A DNA stretch of 64,000 nucleotides from Streptomyces pseudovenezuelae. GTDB lineage: Bacteria > Actinomycetota > Actinomycetes > Streptomycetales > Streptomycetaceae. Numbering within the stretch: position 1 is the first letter of the stretch; every line of letters starts with the position of its first letter. The position numbers and the translations under genes are program-made. The notes beneath the pieces were generated by a model. It did not search any database, was not told where the DNA came from, and was given only the letters and a program-made list of their open reading frames with translations. The DNA lies in assembly GCF_029892565.1 (NCBI RefSeq), contig NZ_JARXVH010000023.1:1-64000 (forward strand). Direction: 5' to 3'. This document shows, one piece after another, positions 46,163-55,259 of this stretch.

Positions 46163-46823
46163 ATGATTCGTGCAGTGGTCTTCGACGTCGGTGAATGCCT
46201 AGTTGACGAGACGCGGGAGTACGGCACTTGGGCTGACTGGCTCGGTGTCCCCCGCCACACATTCGCCGCAATGTTCGGCGCGGTCATCGCGCAGGGACGC
46301 GACTACCGCGAAACCTTCCAGGGACTGCGCACCGACGCGTCGACATCAGCGTATGCCCAGATGCTCTGCACCCTGGCCTACACTGCCGCCCGGGGCGGCC
46401 ACCGCACTGAGGCCCTGGCGATGACCGTGGAAGCCCGCCGCGCCGCCGCCCGTCTGCCTGAGACCGCCCCGGCGGGCCGTCTGTTCCCCATCAGCCCGGC
46501 CGCCGTCGACTTGTATGCGGTCGGCGTGCACTGGGCACTCGGAGATGCCGGCGCAGCCCTGGAAGCGGGGAAGGACCTGCGCCCCGCACAGTTCCCGACT
46601 GCCGAGCGCAAGGCACGGCTGGGCACCGACATGGCGCGAGCGTGGTGAGCATGGCAACGGCCCGAGCAGACCGCCCAAGCACTTCTCGCGGCGCACCGGG
46701 CCAGTCCCGCAGAAGTCCGGGATCGGCCCGCGATCCGCAGCATCGTCTACGAACTGGCAGAGAGGCACCCCCGCACGACGGGCGTCCGCGAGCTGCACGC
46801 CGCGGTTCACCAGCAGGCCAGCT
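46163..46823 (+). pseudogene. Chimera of HAD phosphatase 5' end and XRE-TPR regulator 3' end, frameshifted
   Basis: Codons 1 to about 53 (MIRAVVFDVGECLVDETREY, WADWLGVPRHTFAAMFGA) match the HAD gene at 47707. From about 46325 the sequence changes to an XRE-TPR C terminus (AYAQMLCTLAYTAARGGHRT, ALAMTVEARRAAARLPET). A frameshift at about 46646 moves the end (QRPEQTAQALLAAHRASPAE, ... RELHAAVHQQAS-stop 46823) into another frame. It arose by deletion within a HAD-XRE pair and then decayed. Confidence 0.7.
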
Positions 46824-46839
46824 GACGCGTGTTGCGTAC

Positions 46840-47517
46840 TCATGGATTGTGGTCTCGTACGAGCCTGACCAACAACTCCGTGTCCTGGAGGTCTGCCAGT
46901 ACCACCTCCGCGCTGGCCTGCCGCAAGGCTGCTTGGTCACTGCGACCGGATGCAACCGCGATGACACGTACGGCGTTCGCATGTGCCCCGTCCACGTCGG
47001 CAGGAGTATCGCCGATCAGTACAGCTTCCGTGGCGGACGCGTTAGCACGTTGGAGGGACAGACGCACCAGGTCGGCGCGGACATCGCTCTCCTCCCCGTA
47101 GGCGCCGAGATCCCAGACGATGTGCCGATCAAGCCCGAATACCTGGAGTTTGATCTCGGCGACAGGGCGGATGTTGCCGGAGACCACCGTCTGTTCGACG
47201 CCGAACGCGGCGAGCGCGTCAAGAGCAGCAGCCGCACCTGGCAGCGCGTGGCCGCACTCGCGCAGGTTGGCAGCCCGCTTCAGGTGTTCCTCAGTCAACG
47301 CGTCGGCGGAGCGCTCGAAGTCCGTACGATCCGTGGTCAGCCCATGGAGCTTCGCGGTCTCACGGAAGATCACGGCCTCCGTGATGCCGTCGATCTTCGC
47401 CTGCTCACGCAGGGGCAGACCCCTGGTTTTCTGGAACGCCGCAGCCGACATCTCACGGCCCACACCTCGTGTATCGATCAAGGTGTGGTCGATGTCCCAA
47501 AGGACCAGTCGTGCCAT
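46840..47517 (-). CDS. HAD-superfamily hydrolase
   Basis: 225 aa from ATG 47517. HAD motif I is LVLWDIDHTLIDT (DxDxT), motif II is TVVSGN, Lys is in the helix IKLQVFGL-type region, and motif IV is LIGDTPADVDGAHANAV. A Cap C1 helical insertion lies at about residues 18-90. Such enzymes are phosphatases of sugars or nucleotides. It lies between the two HAD/XRE copies, on the opposite strand, and looks intact. Confidence 0.9.
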   Translation of the reverse strand: MARLVLWDIDHTLIDTRGVGREMSAAAFQKTRGLPLREQAKIDGITEAVIFRETAKLHGLTTDRTDFERSADALTEEHLKRAANLRECGHALPGAAAALDALAAFGVEQTVVSGNIRPVAEIKLQVFGLDRHIVWDLGAYGEESDVRADLVRLSLQRANASATEAVLIGDTPADVDGAHANAVRVIAVASGRSDQAALRQASAEVVLADLQDTELLVRLVRDHNP

Positions 47518-47651
47518 GGCGCCCCTCAACTCCCCATCCGCCACTGACTGACAAGGTGTCACACGACAGTGCGCAGACCGTGCGCGGCCTGCTCCAACCG
47601 CTCTATGCTGACCAGGCTGGCTGTCATGTCTCCTTCCTAACAGAGCAGCTC

Positions 47652-47674
47652 CCTTCTGCCTTTCGGGCGGAAGG
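47652..47674. promoter_or_regulatory. Conserved hairpin before HAD gene
   Basis: CCTTCTGCC-TTTCG-GGCGGAAGG, 8 of 9 pairs, followed by GGGGCCATTTTTCACAGCCG and a TACTCT box directly before the ATG at 47707. The matching block lies at 46107. Confidence 0.55.
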
Positions 47675-47706
47675 GGCCATTTTTCACAGCCGCATACTCT
47701 GCGGCC

Positions 47707-48345
47707 ATGATTCGTGTAATGGTCTTCGATGTCGGGGAGACGATCACCCGGGACGACCGATACTGGGCTGCCTGGGCCGACTGGCTCAGCTTCCCTAGGC
47801 ACACCCTCTCAGCGCTCGTCGGTGCCGTCGTCGCACGTGGCGACGACAATGCCGAAGCCCTCCGGCTCATCCGCCCGGGCATCGACATCCCCGCCGAATA
47901 CGCCGCCAGGGAGGCTGCAGGCCACGGCGAGAGTCTGGACGAGAGCGATCTGTACGAGGACGTCCGCCCTGCGTTCACCATGCTCCGCGACCACGGAGTG
48001 CGGATCATCGTCGCCGGGAACCAGACGGCCCGCGCCGGTGAACTGCTTCGGGGAATCGACCTGCCCGCCGACCTAATCACCACCTCGGAGGAACTCGGGG
48101 TAGCCAAGCCCTCTCCAGACTTCTTTCGTCGCGTATTGGCCGCAGCAGCGGCTGAGCCCGAGACCACCCTGTACGTCGGCGACCATCCAGCCCACGACAT
48201 TACCCCCGCACAGGCCGCCGGGCTCCGAGCCGCGCACCTTCGCCGCGGCCCGTGGGGACACCTGTGGGCCCATAGCGCGCAGGCGGACGTTGCGGACTAC
48301 CGCATCGACAGTCTCCTCGACCTCGTCGGCGTCGTCTCTGCCTGA
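47707..48345 (+). CDS. HAD-superfamily hydrolase
   Basis: 212 aa from ATG 47707. Motif I is MVFDVGETI (the first Asp is kept; the usual second Asp is Gly-Glu, which weakens the standard phosphatase reading), motif II is IIVAGNQTA, the Lys is in LGVAKPSPDFF, and motif IV is YVGDHPAHDITPAQAAG. Typical Streptomyces 'FDVGET' HADs occur next to XRE-TPR regulators, as here. The promoter appears leaderless. Confidence 0.88.
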   Translation: MIRVMVFDVGETITRDDRYWAAWADWLSFPRHTLSALVGAVVARGDDNAEALRLIRPGIDIPAEYAAREAAGHGESLDESDLYEDVRPAFTMLRDHGVRIIVAGNQTARAGELLRGIDLPADLITTSEELGVAKPSPDFFRRVLAAAAAEPETTLYVGDHPAHDITPAQAAGLRAAHLRRGPWGHLWAHSAQADVADYRIDSLLDLVGVVSA

Positions 48346-48346
48346 A

Positions 48347-48361
48347 CCCCCGATTCGGGGG
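48347..48361. terminator. Short stem-loop after HAD gene
   Basis: CCCCCGATTCGGGGG directly after the HAD stop, before the XRE start at 48387. Confidence 0.4.
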
Positions 48362-48386
48362 CGCAACTGCCGCTGACTTGGCCGGT

Positions 48387-49500
48387 ATGACTGCACGCAC
48401 GGTGGGGGATCAAGTCGCCTACTACCGGAGTGTGGCCCGCTCACCGATGACGCAGCAGCAGCTCGCCGATGCGACGAATCTGTCTCTCGGAGCGGTCCGC
48501 AAGATCGAGCAGGGCGAACGTCGCCCCAGCCCTGGGACCTTGGAGGCGATAGCGGATGCGTTCAGGATCGATCCCAACCAGCTGCTGACCGATCGAGGTT
48601 CCGCCCAAACCAGGGTCCATGCCGCGCTACCTGCTCTGTCGGCGGTACTTTCCGCCTACGACCTCCCTGACGACGGCCCCGTCCGTCCGATGTCCGCACT
48701 GCGCGCATCCGTTGAGAAGGCCGCGGACTGGAAGCTTGCCGCGCAGTACACCCCTATCGCCCGGGCGCGGCCGAGCCTGCTGTCGGAACTGCTGCGCGGC
48801 TACCACTCAGCAGGCGGCGACGACCGCCGGGACCTGGCCGGCCTGCTGGTAAGCGCCGCCCGCTCAGCGGATGCGGCAGCGTACAAGATCGGCGCCCGCG
48901 TCCTGTCTGCCCGAATGATCGACCTGATGCGGTGGGTCATTCCCGAGGCTCAGGATCCGGTGCTGGAGTCGAGCGTCGCCTATGTACGGACGGAGACCTT
49001 TTCGCCGCCGTCACCCACGCCGCCGGGCTGCGTGCTCTGGAAGCGGCTATCGACCGATCGCCGGTCCCCGACTGCGCTCCTGCGGCTGCTGCCCGCGGCG
49101 CCTTGCGCATGCGCGCTGCGGTCATTGCTGGCTGAGTAGGTAATGGTGCTGCCGCGAAGCTGCACCTGGCGGAGGCACAGTCGCTCGGGGATGGGGTGGG
49201 CGAGGATGTGTACTGCGGAATGGCCTTGGGCCCGGACTCTGTGCGCATCCATGAAGTGTCGGTCGCCGTGTGAGTCTTGGCAGTGATCGCACTGGTCGCG
49301 CCTTGGATGTCGCACACGAGTGGAAACCTCCACACAAGCTTCCAGCCGAGCGCCGGTCCGGGTTCTACATCGAGATGGCCCGTGCGCAGCTGTGGGCCGG
49401 GCAGGCCGACGCAGCTTTCGAGGCTCTGAAGGTCGCTCGCAAGATCGCGCCGCAGCACACTCGGCAGCATCCGTGGGTCCGTCAGGACGCTGGGACGCTT
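48387..49500 (+). pseudogene. XRE-family TPR regulator, multiply frameshifted
   Basis: It begins at ATG 48387 with an intact HTH (TQQQLADATNLSLGAVRKIE). The TPR part is intact until about 48985, where the frame shifts; the second piece (DGDLFAAVTHAAGLRALEAA) ends in an in-frame stop at 49135. Two more pieces (EDVYCGMALGPDSVRIHEVS; then ALDVAHEWKPPHKLP and MARAQLWAGQADAAFEALKV) complete the fold to about 49500. At least three lesions. Such regulators control nearby HAD or flavoprotein genes. Confidence 0.75.
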
Positions 49501-49697
49501 CGTCGATTGCGGATGGCCGGTGGTTGCGTCCCACAACTGGAGGAGGTAGGCCATGCGGTCCATGGTGGGCGGTTGGTTGCGGTCTCCGGTATAGCCGGTG
49601 AGCTCATCGTCGTCGTGATTCATGCCGCCACCATCACGGCTCTTCGTCGCGCGTATGTCGCACCTTCGTGGCGCCGCCTCCGACGGCCCCTGAGCTT

Positions 49698-49841
49698 CTA
49701 CGCCGCTTCGACGATCTCGACCCGCTCGGCCGCGACCGCCAACGTCCACTCCGCGACCAGCCGTTCGTACTCGGCCCGGTCCTCCCCGTACAGCCGACCA
49801 CCGGAGCGCTGGAACAGTGCACGGATCAGCTCGTTGACCAC
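49698..49841 (-). CDS. Small conserved-looking protein
   Basis: 47 aa from GTG 49841: VNELIRALFQRSGGRLYGED then AEYERLVAEWTLAVAAERVE. It is 54 bases after the flavoprotein stop, in the same direction, so probably co-transcribed. Helical, no known function; similar short proteins are common in Streptomyces. Confidence 0.5.
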   Translation of the reverse strand: MVNELIRALFQRSGGRLYGEDRAEYERLVAEWTLAVAAERVEIVEAA

Positions 49842-49895
49842 GTCAGCAGACCGTACGGAACCAGGACGGTCAGAGTCGGGGGACAGAGGACAAGG

Positions 49896-50450
49896 CTACG
49901 GGGCGGCACCGACAATCCGCTCCGCCGCAACGAGCGCCAGGTGCCACGGGTACTGCTTGGGTTTGCCCTGGCCCGGCTGGTTCGGCACGAAACCGCCCTC
50001 GCCGTACAGCACTTCGACACCCATCGCCCGCAACTCGGCGACGCTCCGCTCGAACTGCCGGTGCTGCACGTAGGCCGCGTTCACACACGGCATCGTCACG
50101 ATCGGGATCCCCTTGCCGAGGCCCTCGGCGACCACCCCCACCACGAAGTCGTGAGTCAGCCCCAGCGCCCACGAGTTGACTGTGTTGAAGGTGGCTGGCG
50201 CGACGACGATCGCATCGGCCTTCGGCCATACGTCCGGTTCGCCGGGCGACTTGTACTCGGATCGCACCGGGTGCCCGGTCAGCGCCTCCAGGTCCCCGAG
50301 TTGGTCGCCGAGCCAGCGCGCGGCGGTGGGGGTGAGGCCGAGACACACATCGAAGCCGCGGCCCTGAGCGTTCTCGATCACCGCGGCCACGTCGACGACA
50401 GGCGGAGCGGCAGAGCCGAAGAGGTAGAGCACGGGCGAGGGAGTCGTCAT
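49896..50450 (-). CDS. Flavoprotein (HFCD / phosphopantothenoylcysteine decarboxylase fold)
   Basis: 184 aa from ATG 50450. The HFCD fold is shown by VLYLFGSAAPPV at the N terminus, DAIVVAPATFNTVNSWALGL (the ADAIVVAPATANT motif) and IPIVTMPCVNAAY. These FMN proteins oxidatively decarboxylate cysteine residues in cofactors or peptides, or act as prenyltransferases. In Streptomyces they commonly lie next to XRE regulators; here XRE fragments lie on both sides. Confidence 0.88.
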   Translation of the reverse strand: MTTPSPVLYLFGSAAPPVVDVAAVIENAQGRGFDVCLGLTPTAARWLGDQLGDLEALTGHPVRSEYKSPGEPDVWPKADAIVVAPATFNTVNSWALGLTHDFVVGVVAEGLGKGIPIVTMPCVNAAYVQHRQFERSVAELRAMGVEVLYGEGGFVPNQPGQGKPKQYPWHLALVAAERIVGAAP

Positions 50451-50569
50451 GGTCTTATCTGATCACATGCAACCGCCCCCGTTCCGGGTGGAGACGGGGA
50501 CGGACGCCTGACTCGCAGCTCGGTGCGCGAGTACCGTTCCAAGTGGCTGCTTAAAACGGCGACCTGTAT

Positions 50570-50700
50570 GCCCAACCTGGACGACGACCACACGGGTGCC
50601 CGCATTAGGGAACAGCGGAGATTGGCCAGGCTGACCTTGCGGGGGCTCGCTGGCCGCATCCCGTACTCCTACAGCTACCTCACGCAGGTCGAATGCGGCG
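50570..50700 (+). pseudogene. XRE-family HTH fragment
   Basis: MPNLDDDHTGARIREQRRLA and RLTLRGLAGRIPYSYSYLTQ form an intact HTH, but the frame turns into foreign sequence at about 50697, where an inverted TPR fragment starts. Confidence 0.65.
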
Positions 50701-50915
50701 CCCATCAGCGCATCGTCGGCTTCACCAGCGGCTTGGAGCGCGAACAGCAGAGTATGTCCGGCACGGTCCGCATCGCGTATGTCGAAGAACTCAATGCGAG
50801 CCGCGAGCAGGTAGGACTCTGCGAGTGCTGCGGTAACGGCCCGCCGGGTCTGGCCGGCGGTCTCCGTGAGTAAGGCACAGCCGAGAGAACCGTGCGCCTG
50901 CGCGGCAGGGTGCAA
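50700..50915 (-). pseudogene. XRE-TPR regulator, inverted TPR fragment
   Basis: The minus strand reads AQAHGSLGCALLTETAGQTR and ALAESYLLAARIEFFDIRDA, DRAGHTLLFALQAAGEADDA, the middle TPR portion of this regulator family. It is fused head-on to the HTH fragment, indicating an inversion. Confidence 0.65.
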
Positions 50916-51073
50916 AGCCTGGCCTACGACCGTGAACTCGAGAGCGCAGCTAGGGGTCCCGCGAACTGGGTTGGGACCGACGACTCCTCATCCGAGTTCA
51001 CGAGCTCGCCGCTGGACTGCGCACGTCGGGCTTCGGCTTCCGCTAACCCACCGTCGGCAGGCAGGATCAGGGC

Positions 51074-52087
51074 ATGAGGATTTTGGTGTTGGGCGGAACC
51101 TGGTTCTTGGGCAAGGCCATCGCGGAGCAAGCGTTGGCGAGAGGCTGGGAGGTCGCCACCTTCAACCGGGGGCGCTCAGGCCAGGACGTGGCTGGGGTGC
51201 AACCGGTGCATGGGGACCGAACGGTCCACGCGGACCTGGTGCGCCTTGCCCAGGACGGCACTTGGGACGCTGTGATCGACACTTCCAGTTCTGAGCTCGC
51301 ACCGCGCGATGTGCTGCTGGCGACCACCACCCTTCGCGATCAGGTCGGGCGGTGGGTCCACATCTCTACCGTCTCCGTGTACGAAGGATGGCCCCACCAG
51401 GCTCTGACCGACGGCTCCCCGTTGCTGGAGTGCCCGCCTGACGCCGACGCGACGTACGGGTACACAGGCGAGGACGGCAGCCCGACCCTTTACGGATTCC
51501 AGAAGGCGGGTGGCGAGCGTGCGGTCACCGCGGCCTTCGGGGACTCGGCAGCCTTCCTGCGGCCCGGGGTAATTCTGGGACCCGGTGAGTACGTAGGACG
51601 ACTCCCGTGGTGGCTGGAGCGAGCCAAGCGCGGCGGGCGCTTCATCGCGCCGGCTCCGGCCAAGCAGCGTATCCAGCCCGTCGACGTCCGCGACGTCGCT
51701 CAGTTCGCGCTGGACCAGGCCGCGAGCACGACCAGCGGCGGATACAACGTCACCCACCCCGTCGGAACGAGCTTCGAGGAGTTCCTCAGCGGATGCCTGG
51801 CCGCGACCGACAGCACAGGTACGCCGGTCTGGGTGGAGCCGGAGGTCCTCAAGGAGCACGGCGTGGCGCAGTGGACCGAACTTCCGCTCTGGCGTACCCA
51901 TGCCGGGGTGTGGGCAGTTGACTCCAGCCGAGCTGTCGACGCCGGACTGAGCTGTCGTCCGATCGCCGAGACCATCCGCGACACGTGGCGATGGTGGGCG
52001 GCTGACGGGCGTCCCGTAGACCACCCGCGGTGGGCGGAACACGGGATCGCCCCGGAAAAGGAGGCGAAGATCCTCGCCTCGCTGTGA
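51074..52087 (+). CDS. NAD-dependent epimerase/dehydratase
   Basis: 337 aa from ATG 51074. Extended SDR: MRILVLGGTWFLGKAIAEQA (GGTxFLG motif of the plant-type/bacterial reductase group), HISTVSVYEGW, and YGFQKAGGERAV (YxxxK). It acts on nucleotide-sugars or other ketones. Convergent with the TPR regulator; their stops are adjacent. Confidence 0.9.
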   Translation: MRILVLGGTWFLGKAIAEQALARGWEVATFNRGRSGQDVAGVQPVHGDRTVHADLVRLAQDGTWDAVIDTSSSELAPRDVLLATTTLRDQVGRWVHISTVSVYEGWPHQALTDGSPLLECPPDADATYGYTGEDGSPTLYGFQKAGGERAVTAAFGDSAAFLRPGVILGPGEYVGRLPWWLERAKRGGRFIAPAPAKQRIQPVDVRDVAQFALDQAASTTSGGYNVTHPVGTSFEEFLSGCLAATDSTGTPVWVEPEVLKEHGVAQWTELPLWRTHAGVWAVDSSRAVDAGLSCRPIAETIRDTWRWWAADGRPVDHPRWAEHGIAPEKEAKILASL

Positions 52088-53413
52088 TCAGGACTCGATC
52101 GCGAGCAGGGGCACCGGAGGACCGAGCCTGTACGGCGGTGAGACACGGTTGAACTCTTCGATCTGTTCCCGCAGTTGCCGGGGCAGCGGCGACCCGTGAT
52201 AGATCGGTCGGGCCAAGTGCCGGCCGATACGGGCTGTCCGCAGGACGATGCCTGTGTTGCGCCGTTCGGCAGGCACCTCCCAGACGGGTGTCAGCGCTTC
52301 AGCCGCTCCGTCGACATCATCTGCGAGGAGACGGGCCTGGGCGATGTCCGCTGCCGCGCCTGCCCGAACGTGCGCGGACTGATCCCCGTGCGCCTTCTGC
52401 TCGACGAGGGACAGCGCCCGGCGCGCAGAGGCCTCGGCCTGGATCGGATCACCGACCAACAGAGCGGTAGTGCTGTTGGACATCGCCAGGCGCTCATCGG
52501 AGAAGCCGAATTCTCCGCCTACGACATCGTGCAGGTCGTCGTGTCGGTCCCGGTTGCCTTCCTCGGACAACTGCATGGCGTGCTGGGCAGAGGACACATC
52601 GCCAAGGTGGGCGTACGAGCGCGCTTGGATGGCGTGCAGACGCCGCTGGGCGATGTGGCCAAGACCTCCGTACGACAACGCACGGCTCGCCTTTGCGACC
52701 GCTTCCGTCGTGTTGCCAGTGTGGTAGGCGATGTACGCCAGCGTGCCGTCGGCGAATGCGCGCAGCGGAACGAACCGTGAGCTCTCGCCGTACAAAGCAG
52801 CGGTGCGGGCGAAGCTGCGGGCACTCTTGAAGTAGCCGAGGTCGAAGGCGGCGACCGACAGCAGCGCGGCTGTCTGACCGTTGAGAATGATCAACTCCTG
52901 TTGCTGGACGGGGATCTGTGTCCTGTCGCGGTGGCGTTCAATCTCTGAGTGAAGGCTGTCGGCTGCCTCATACGCCATGACCGCCGGCAGTCGGTGGTAG
53001 CTCTGCGCGAGCGTCACCACCTGGTCTCGCAGTTCGTCGATTGTGGTGTCGGAGATGGACGCCGCAGCGGTTGCGTCAGCGCCGTCATGTGCTTTACGTG
53101 CGGTCATTCGAACTCGCTCTTCCAGGTCGAACGCGGGTGCCTGGGGATCGATTTCCGGTGGTGATCCGAACAGCTGCTCCGCCGTGTATCCCGGCCACAT
53201 GGCTTCGAGGATCTGGCACGTCGCAGAGCCGGGCAGGTGCACGAGTTTGCCACCTGTCCAGCGACGGAACTGTGTCTCGCCACAGGTGGGGTTGCTGGGG
53301 TCTGGCCCGAAGAGGCGATTACCGATGTCGGTGAACTTTTTCTCGAACTGACGGTAGGAAAGCCTGTCCCGATCACACAGCAACTTCAGCAATGTCCTCG
53401 GTACGTCTCCCAT
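52088..53413 (-). CDS. XRE-like TPR-containing regulator
   Basis: 441 aa from ATG 53413. The N terminus (LLKLLCDRDRLSYRQFEKKF, ... CGETQFRRWTGGKLVHLPGS, LEAMWPGYTAEQLFG) resembles the short variant HTH of Streptomyces AbaA/WhiJ-type or 'XRE' TPR proteins. Residues about 130-420 are TPR-like helices (YHRLPAVMAYEAADSLHSEI, FARTAALYGESSRFVPLRAF). It is intact, unlike its relatives in the same region, and divergent from the small-gene chain. Confidence 0.8.
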   Translation of the reverse strand: MGDVPRTLLKLLCDRDRLSYRQFEKKFTDIGNRLFGPDPSNPTCGETQFRRWTGGKLVHLPGSATCQILEAMWPGYTAEQLFGSPPEIDPQAPAFDLEERVRMTARKAHDGADATAAASISDTTIDELRDQVVTLAQSYHRLPAVMAYEAADSLHSEIERHRDRTQIPVQQQELIILNGQTAALLSVAAFDLGYFKSARSFARTAALYGESSRFVPLRAFADGTLAYIAYHTGNTTEAVAKASRALSYGGLGHIAQRRLHAIQARSYAHLGDVSSAQHAMQLSEEGNRDRHDDLHDVVGGEFGFSDERLAMSNSTTALLVGDPIQAEASARRALSLVEQKAHGDQSAHVRAGAAADIAQARLLADDVDGAAEALTPVWEVPAERRNTGIVLRTARIGRHLARPIYHGSPLPRQLREQIEEFNRVSPPYRLGPPVPLLAIES

Positions 53414-53683
53414 TCCGCCCCCAGTCTTCCGGCGCCGGTAGTCCTGCTGGGCGCCCTCGGATCGATCCCTTCTCATGCAGGGGAAGCCGCAACCCCGCGC
53501 CAAGGCAACAGTCCTCGCATAGACGCCACTTCAAAGCTACCCCGGCGCCGCGTTCGCCCCTCCCGAGCACTCCAGAGGACACCTCTCAGGTCATGGCGAG
53601 GCCACGCTAGGTGAGAGGAACCTGATCGCCAACCCCGCCGAGGGTGTTCGACCAGGCACAGAACGTGCAATCAGGAGTTCCCC

Positions 53684-53833
53684 GTGAAGCCAGAGACGCA
53701 GCGCACCGCGGTCCTCCCCGTGAAGACGTTGAAGGAGGCGTGGATAACAACTCCCGCAAAGCGTTGCCGCGTTGAGCGAGTAGCGCGATGCGCATCGTCC
53801 GTAGCTCCCGGACGGAAGGAGGGCTCGGCATGA
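53684..53833 (+). CDS. Small protein, first of an overlapping chain
   Basis: 49 aa from GTG 53684, with AGGAG eight bases upstream: VKPETQRTAVLPVKTLKEAW. Its stop overlaps the ATG at 53830 (ATGA). The overlap supports it as real. No family recognised. Confidence 0.45.
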   Translation: MKPETQRTAVLPVKTLKEAWITTPAKRCRVERVARCASSVAPGRKEGSA

Positions 53834-54072
53834 CCCCGACCGCCACTCTCGCGCCGAGACGCGGCACCGCAGCCGACTGGGAGGTTGAGAGCACTGAGGC
53901 CATCGGCGCCGGCGGCACCCTCACCATTCCGCCGGCTCGCCGCACTGAGGGTTCAGGCCCGCACTGGCGAGTCTGCCCCGGGGACAGCGACTGGATCACC
54001 GGCTCGAGTGCACTCCAGGCTGCGCTTGAAGACTGTTTGTCAGCCGTCGGTGGATTGGAGCGGTCGGCATGA
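53830..54072 (+). CDS. Small hypothetical protein
   Basis: 80 aa from ATG 53830, preceded by AAGGAGGG. It reads MTPTATLAPRRGTAADWEVE and GPHWRVCPGDSDWITGSSAL, suggestive of a small compact domain but unknown. Overlaps the next gene by ATGA. Confidence 0.55.
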   Translation: MTPTATLAPRRGTAADWEVESTEAIGAGGTLTIPPARRTEGSGPHWRVCPGDSDWITGSSALQAALEDCLSAVGGLERSA

Positions 54073-54272
54073 CCAACACCACGCTGACCATGCCCCCGGA
54101 CACCCGACTGTCACACGCCCGCATGTCGCCGCTGTTGTGTATCAGCAAGGCCCGGATCCTGCTGCGCGCAGAGCCCGCCGAGACGGACGCCCTCCGCGGG
54201 GCCATCGCGTCGCGGACGGCCCGCTCGGTGCGCACGCTGTGCGGGCACTACGACCGGCTGGTGCCGCGATGA
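54069..54272 (+). CDS. Small basic hypothetical protein
   Basis: 67 aa from ATG 54069: MTNTTLTMPPDTRLSHARMS ... RTARSVRTLCGHYDRLVPR. Overlaps both neighbours by ATGA. Arg-rich; unknown. Confidence 0.55.
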   Translation: MTNTTLTMPPDTRLSHARMSPLLCISKARILLRAEPAETDALRGAIASRTARSVRTLCGHYDRLVPR

Positions 54273-55069
54273 CCAGTACCTCGCCCACGAACATCGTGTA
54301 CGACCCGGCGGGCCCTTCTCGCAGCGGCGCCGCCCTGGTCACTCACCAGCTCGACGAGCTCCGGCTTGGTCAGCATTGGGTGCAGACCGGCGAGCAGGAC
54401 GGTTTACGGATCGTCGACCGGCGGATCCCGCCCAGGCACGGCTGGTGCCGTGCCACCGGTCTCTATCGGGCTCTGTGGCCAGCCACAGCTGATCTGTGTG
54501 TCGAGGTCGACTGGCACGCAGACCAGAACGTCCCTGCGGCGGAGCAGGCCGAGCACTGGCGCACCCGGCTGGCCGCGGTCACCGCCGGACTGGAGTCCGC
54601 CGGCTACACGGTCCGCGCACCTGGTCCGCGCCGAACCCCGGGCGTCCACCGGTACCAGCCGCTGATCGTGTCCCGCCAGCGGCCCGGCGGTGCACCGCCG
54701 GCCGCCTGCCCCACCGACGGATGGGATCACCTTGCCGTGCACCCCACCTACAAGTGGCCCGAGCGGTCCCCTCGCGATCTCCTCGCGGCCACGCTGGAGC
54801 AAGTCCGCCTCACCAACTACACCGTCCGCTCCCTGGACACACATCTGTGGCCGCCGTACGTCACAGCCGCCATGGTCATCATGTGGAGGGGAGCCAGTAC
54901 TGCCCCCGTGGCGGACTGGGACAGCGCCATAGCTCGCGTCCGCCGCTTCCTGCGCACTACCGGGTACGGCGTCATGGATCACGGCCTGCCCTGGGACCCC
55001 GCCTTCGACGACCTGCCGTACGTGATCGCCTACCTCCGTGAAGGCCTGCGGACGGGAGACAGGCCATGA
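54269..55069 (+). CDS. Hypothetical protein
   Basis: 266 aa from ATG 54269. Two blocks are visible: residues about 25-130 (LDELRLGQHWVQTGEQDGLR, YRALWPATADLCVEVDWHAD) and about 150-266 (DHLAVHPTYKWPERSPRDLL, ARVRRFLRTTGYGVMDHGLP). No family recognised. It is the main product of the small-gene chain. Confidence 0.6.
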   Translation: MTSTSPTNIVYDPAGPSRSGAALVTHQLDELRLGQHWVQTGEQDGLRIVDRRIPPRHGWCRATGLYRALWPATADLCVEVDWHADQNVPAAEQAEHWRTRLAAVTAGLESAGYTVRAPGPRRTPGVHRYQPLIVSRQRPGGAPPAACPTDGWDHLAVHPTYKWPERSPRDLLAATLEQVRLTNYTVRSLDTHLWPPYVTAAMVIMWRGASTAPVADWDSAIARVRRFLRTTGYGVMDHGLPWDPAFDDLPYVIAYLREGLRTGDRP

Positions 55070-55176
55070 CCAGTACCACGAAGGCGCTCATGGCCCATGC
55101 CGACGGCTCGGGCTACAGAGCGGCCGGCTTGTGCGCGGCCAACCACCCCAGCAGCGCGATGTGCACCCAGAACTGA
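55066..55176 (+). CDS. Very short terminal gene of chain
   Basis: 36 aa from ATG 55066 (ATGA overlap): MTSTTKALMAHADGSGYRAA, ending SSAMCTQN. The overlap is the only support. It could be a truncated gene. Confidence 0.3.
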   Translation: MTSTTKALMAHADGSGYRAAGLCAANHPSSAMCTQN

Positions 55177-55259
55177 TGGCGTGGTCGAGGCCAAGAACAT
55201 GCAGGCCATCCTCCCCGCCTGAACCGCACCTGTACGCCTGAATCGACTCCGAGGACCTC

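Noticed and set aside
49500..49622. Minus-strand start MNHDDDELTGYTGDRNQPPT
   Set aside because: A plausible start, but the frame continues into the antisense of the XRE pseudogene with no stop or domain; not supportable.
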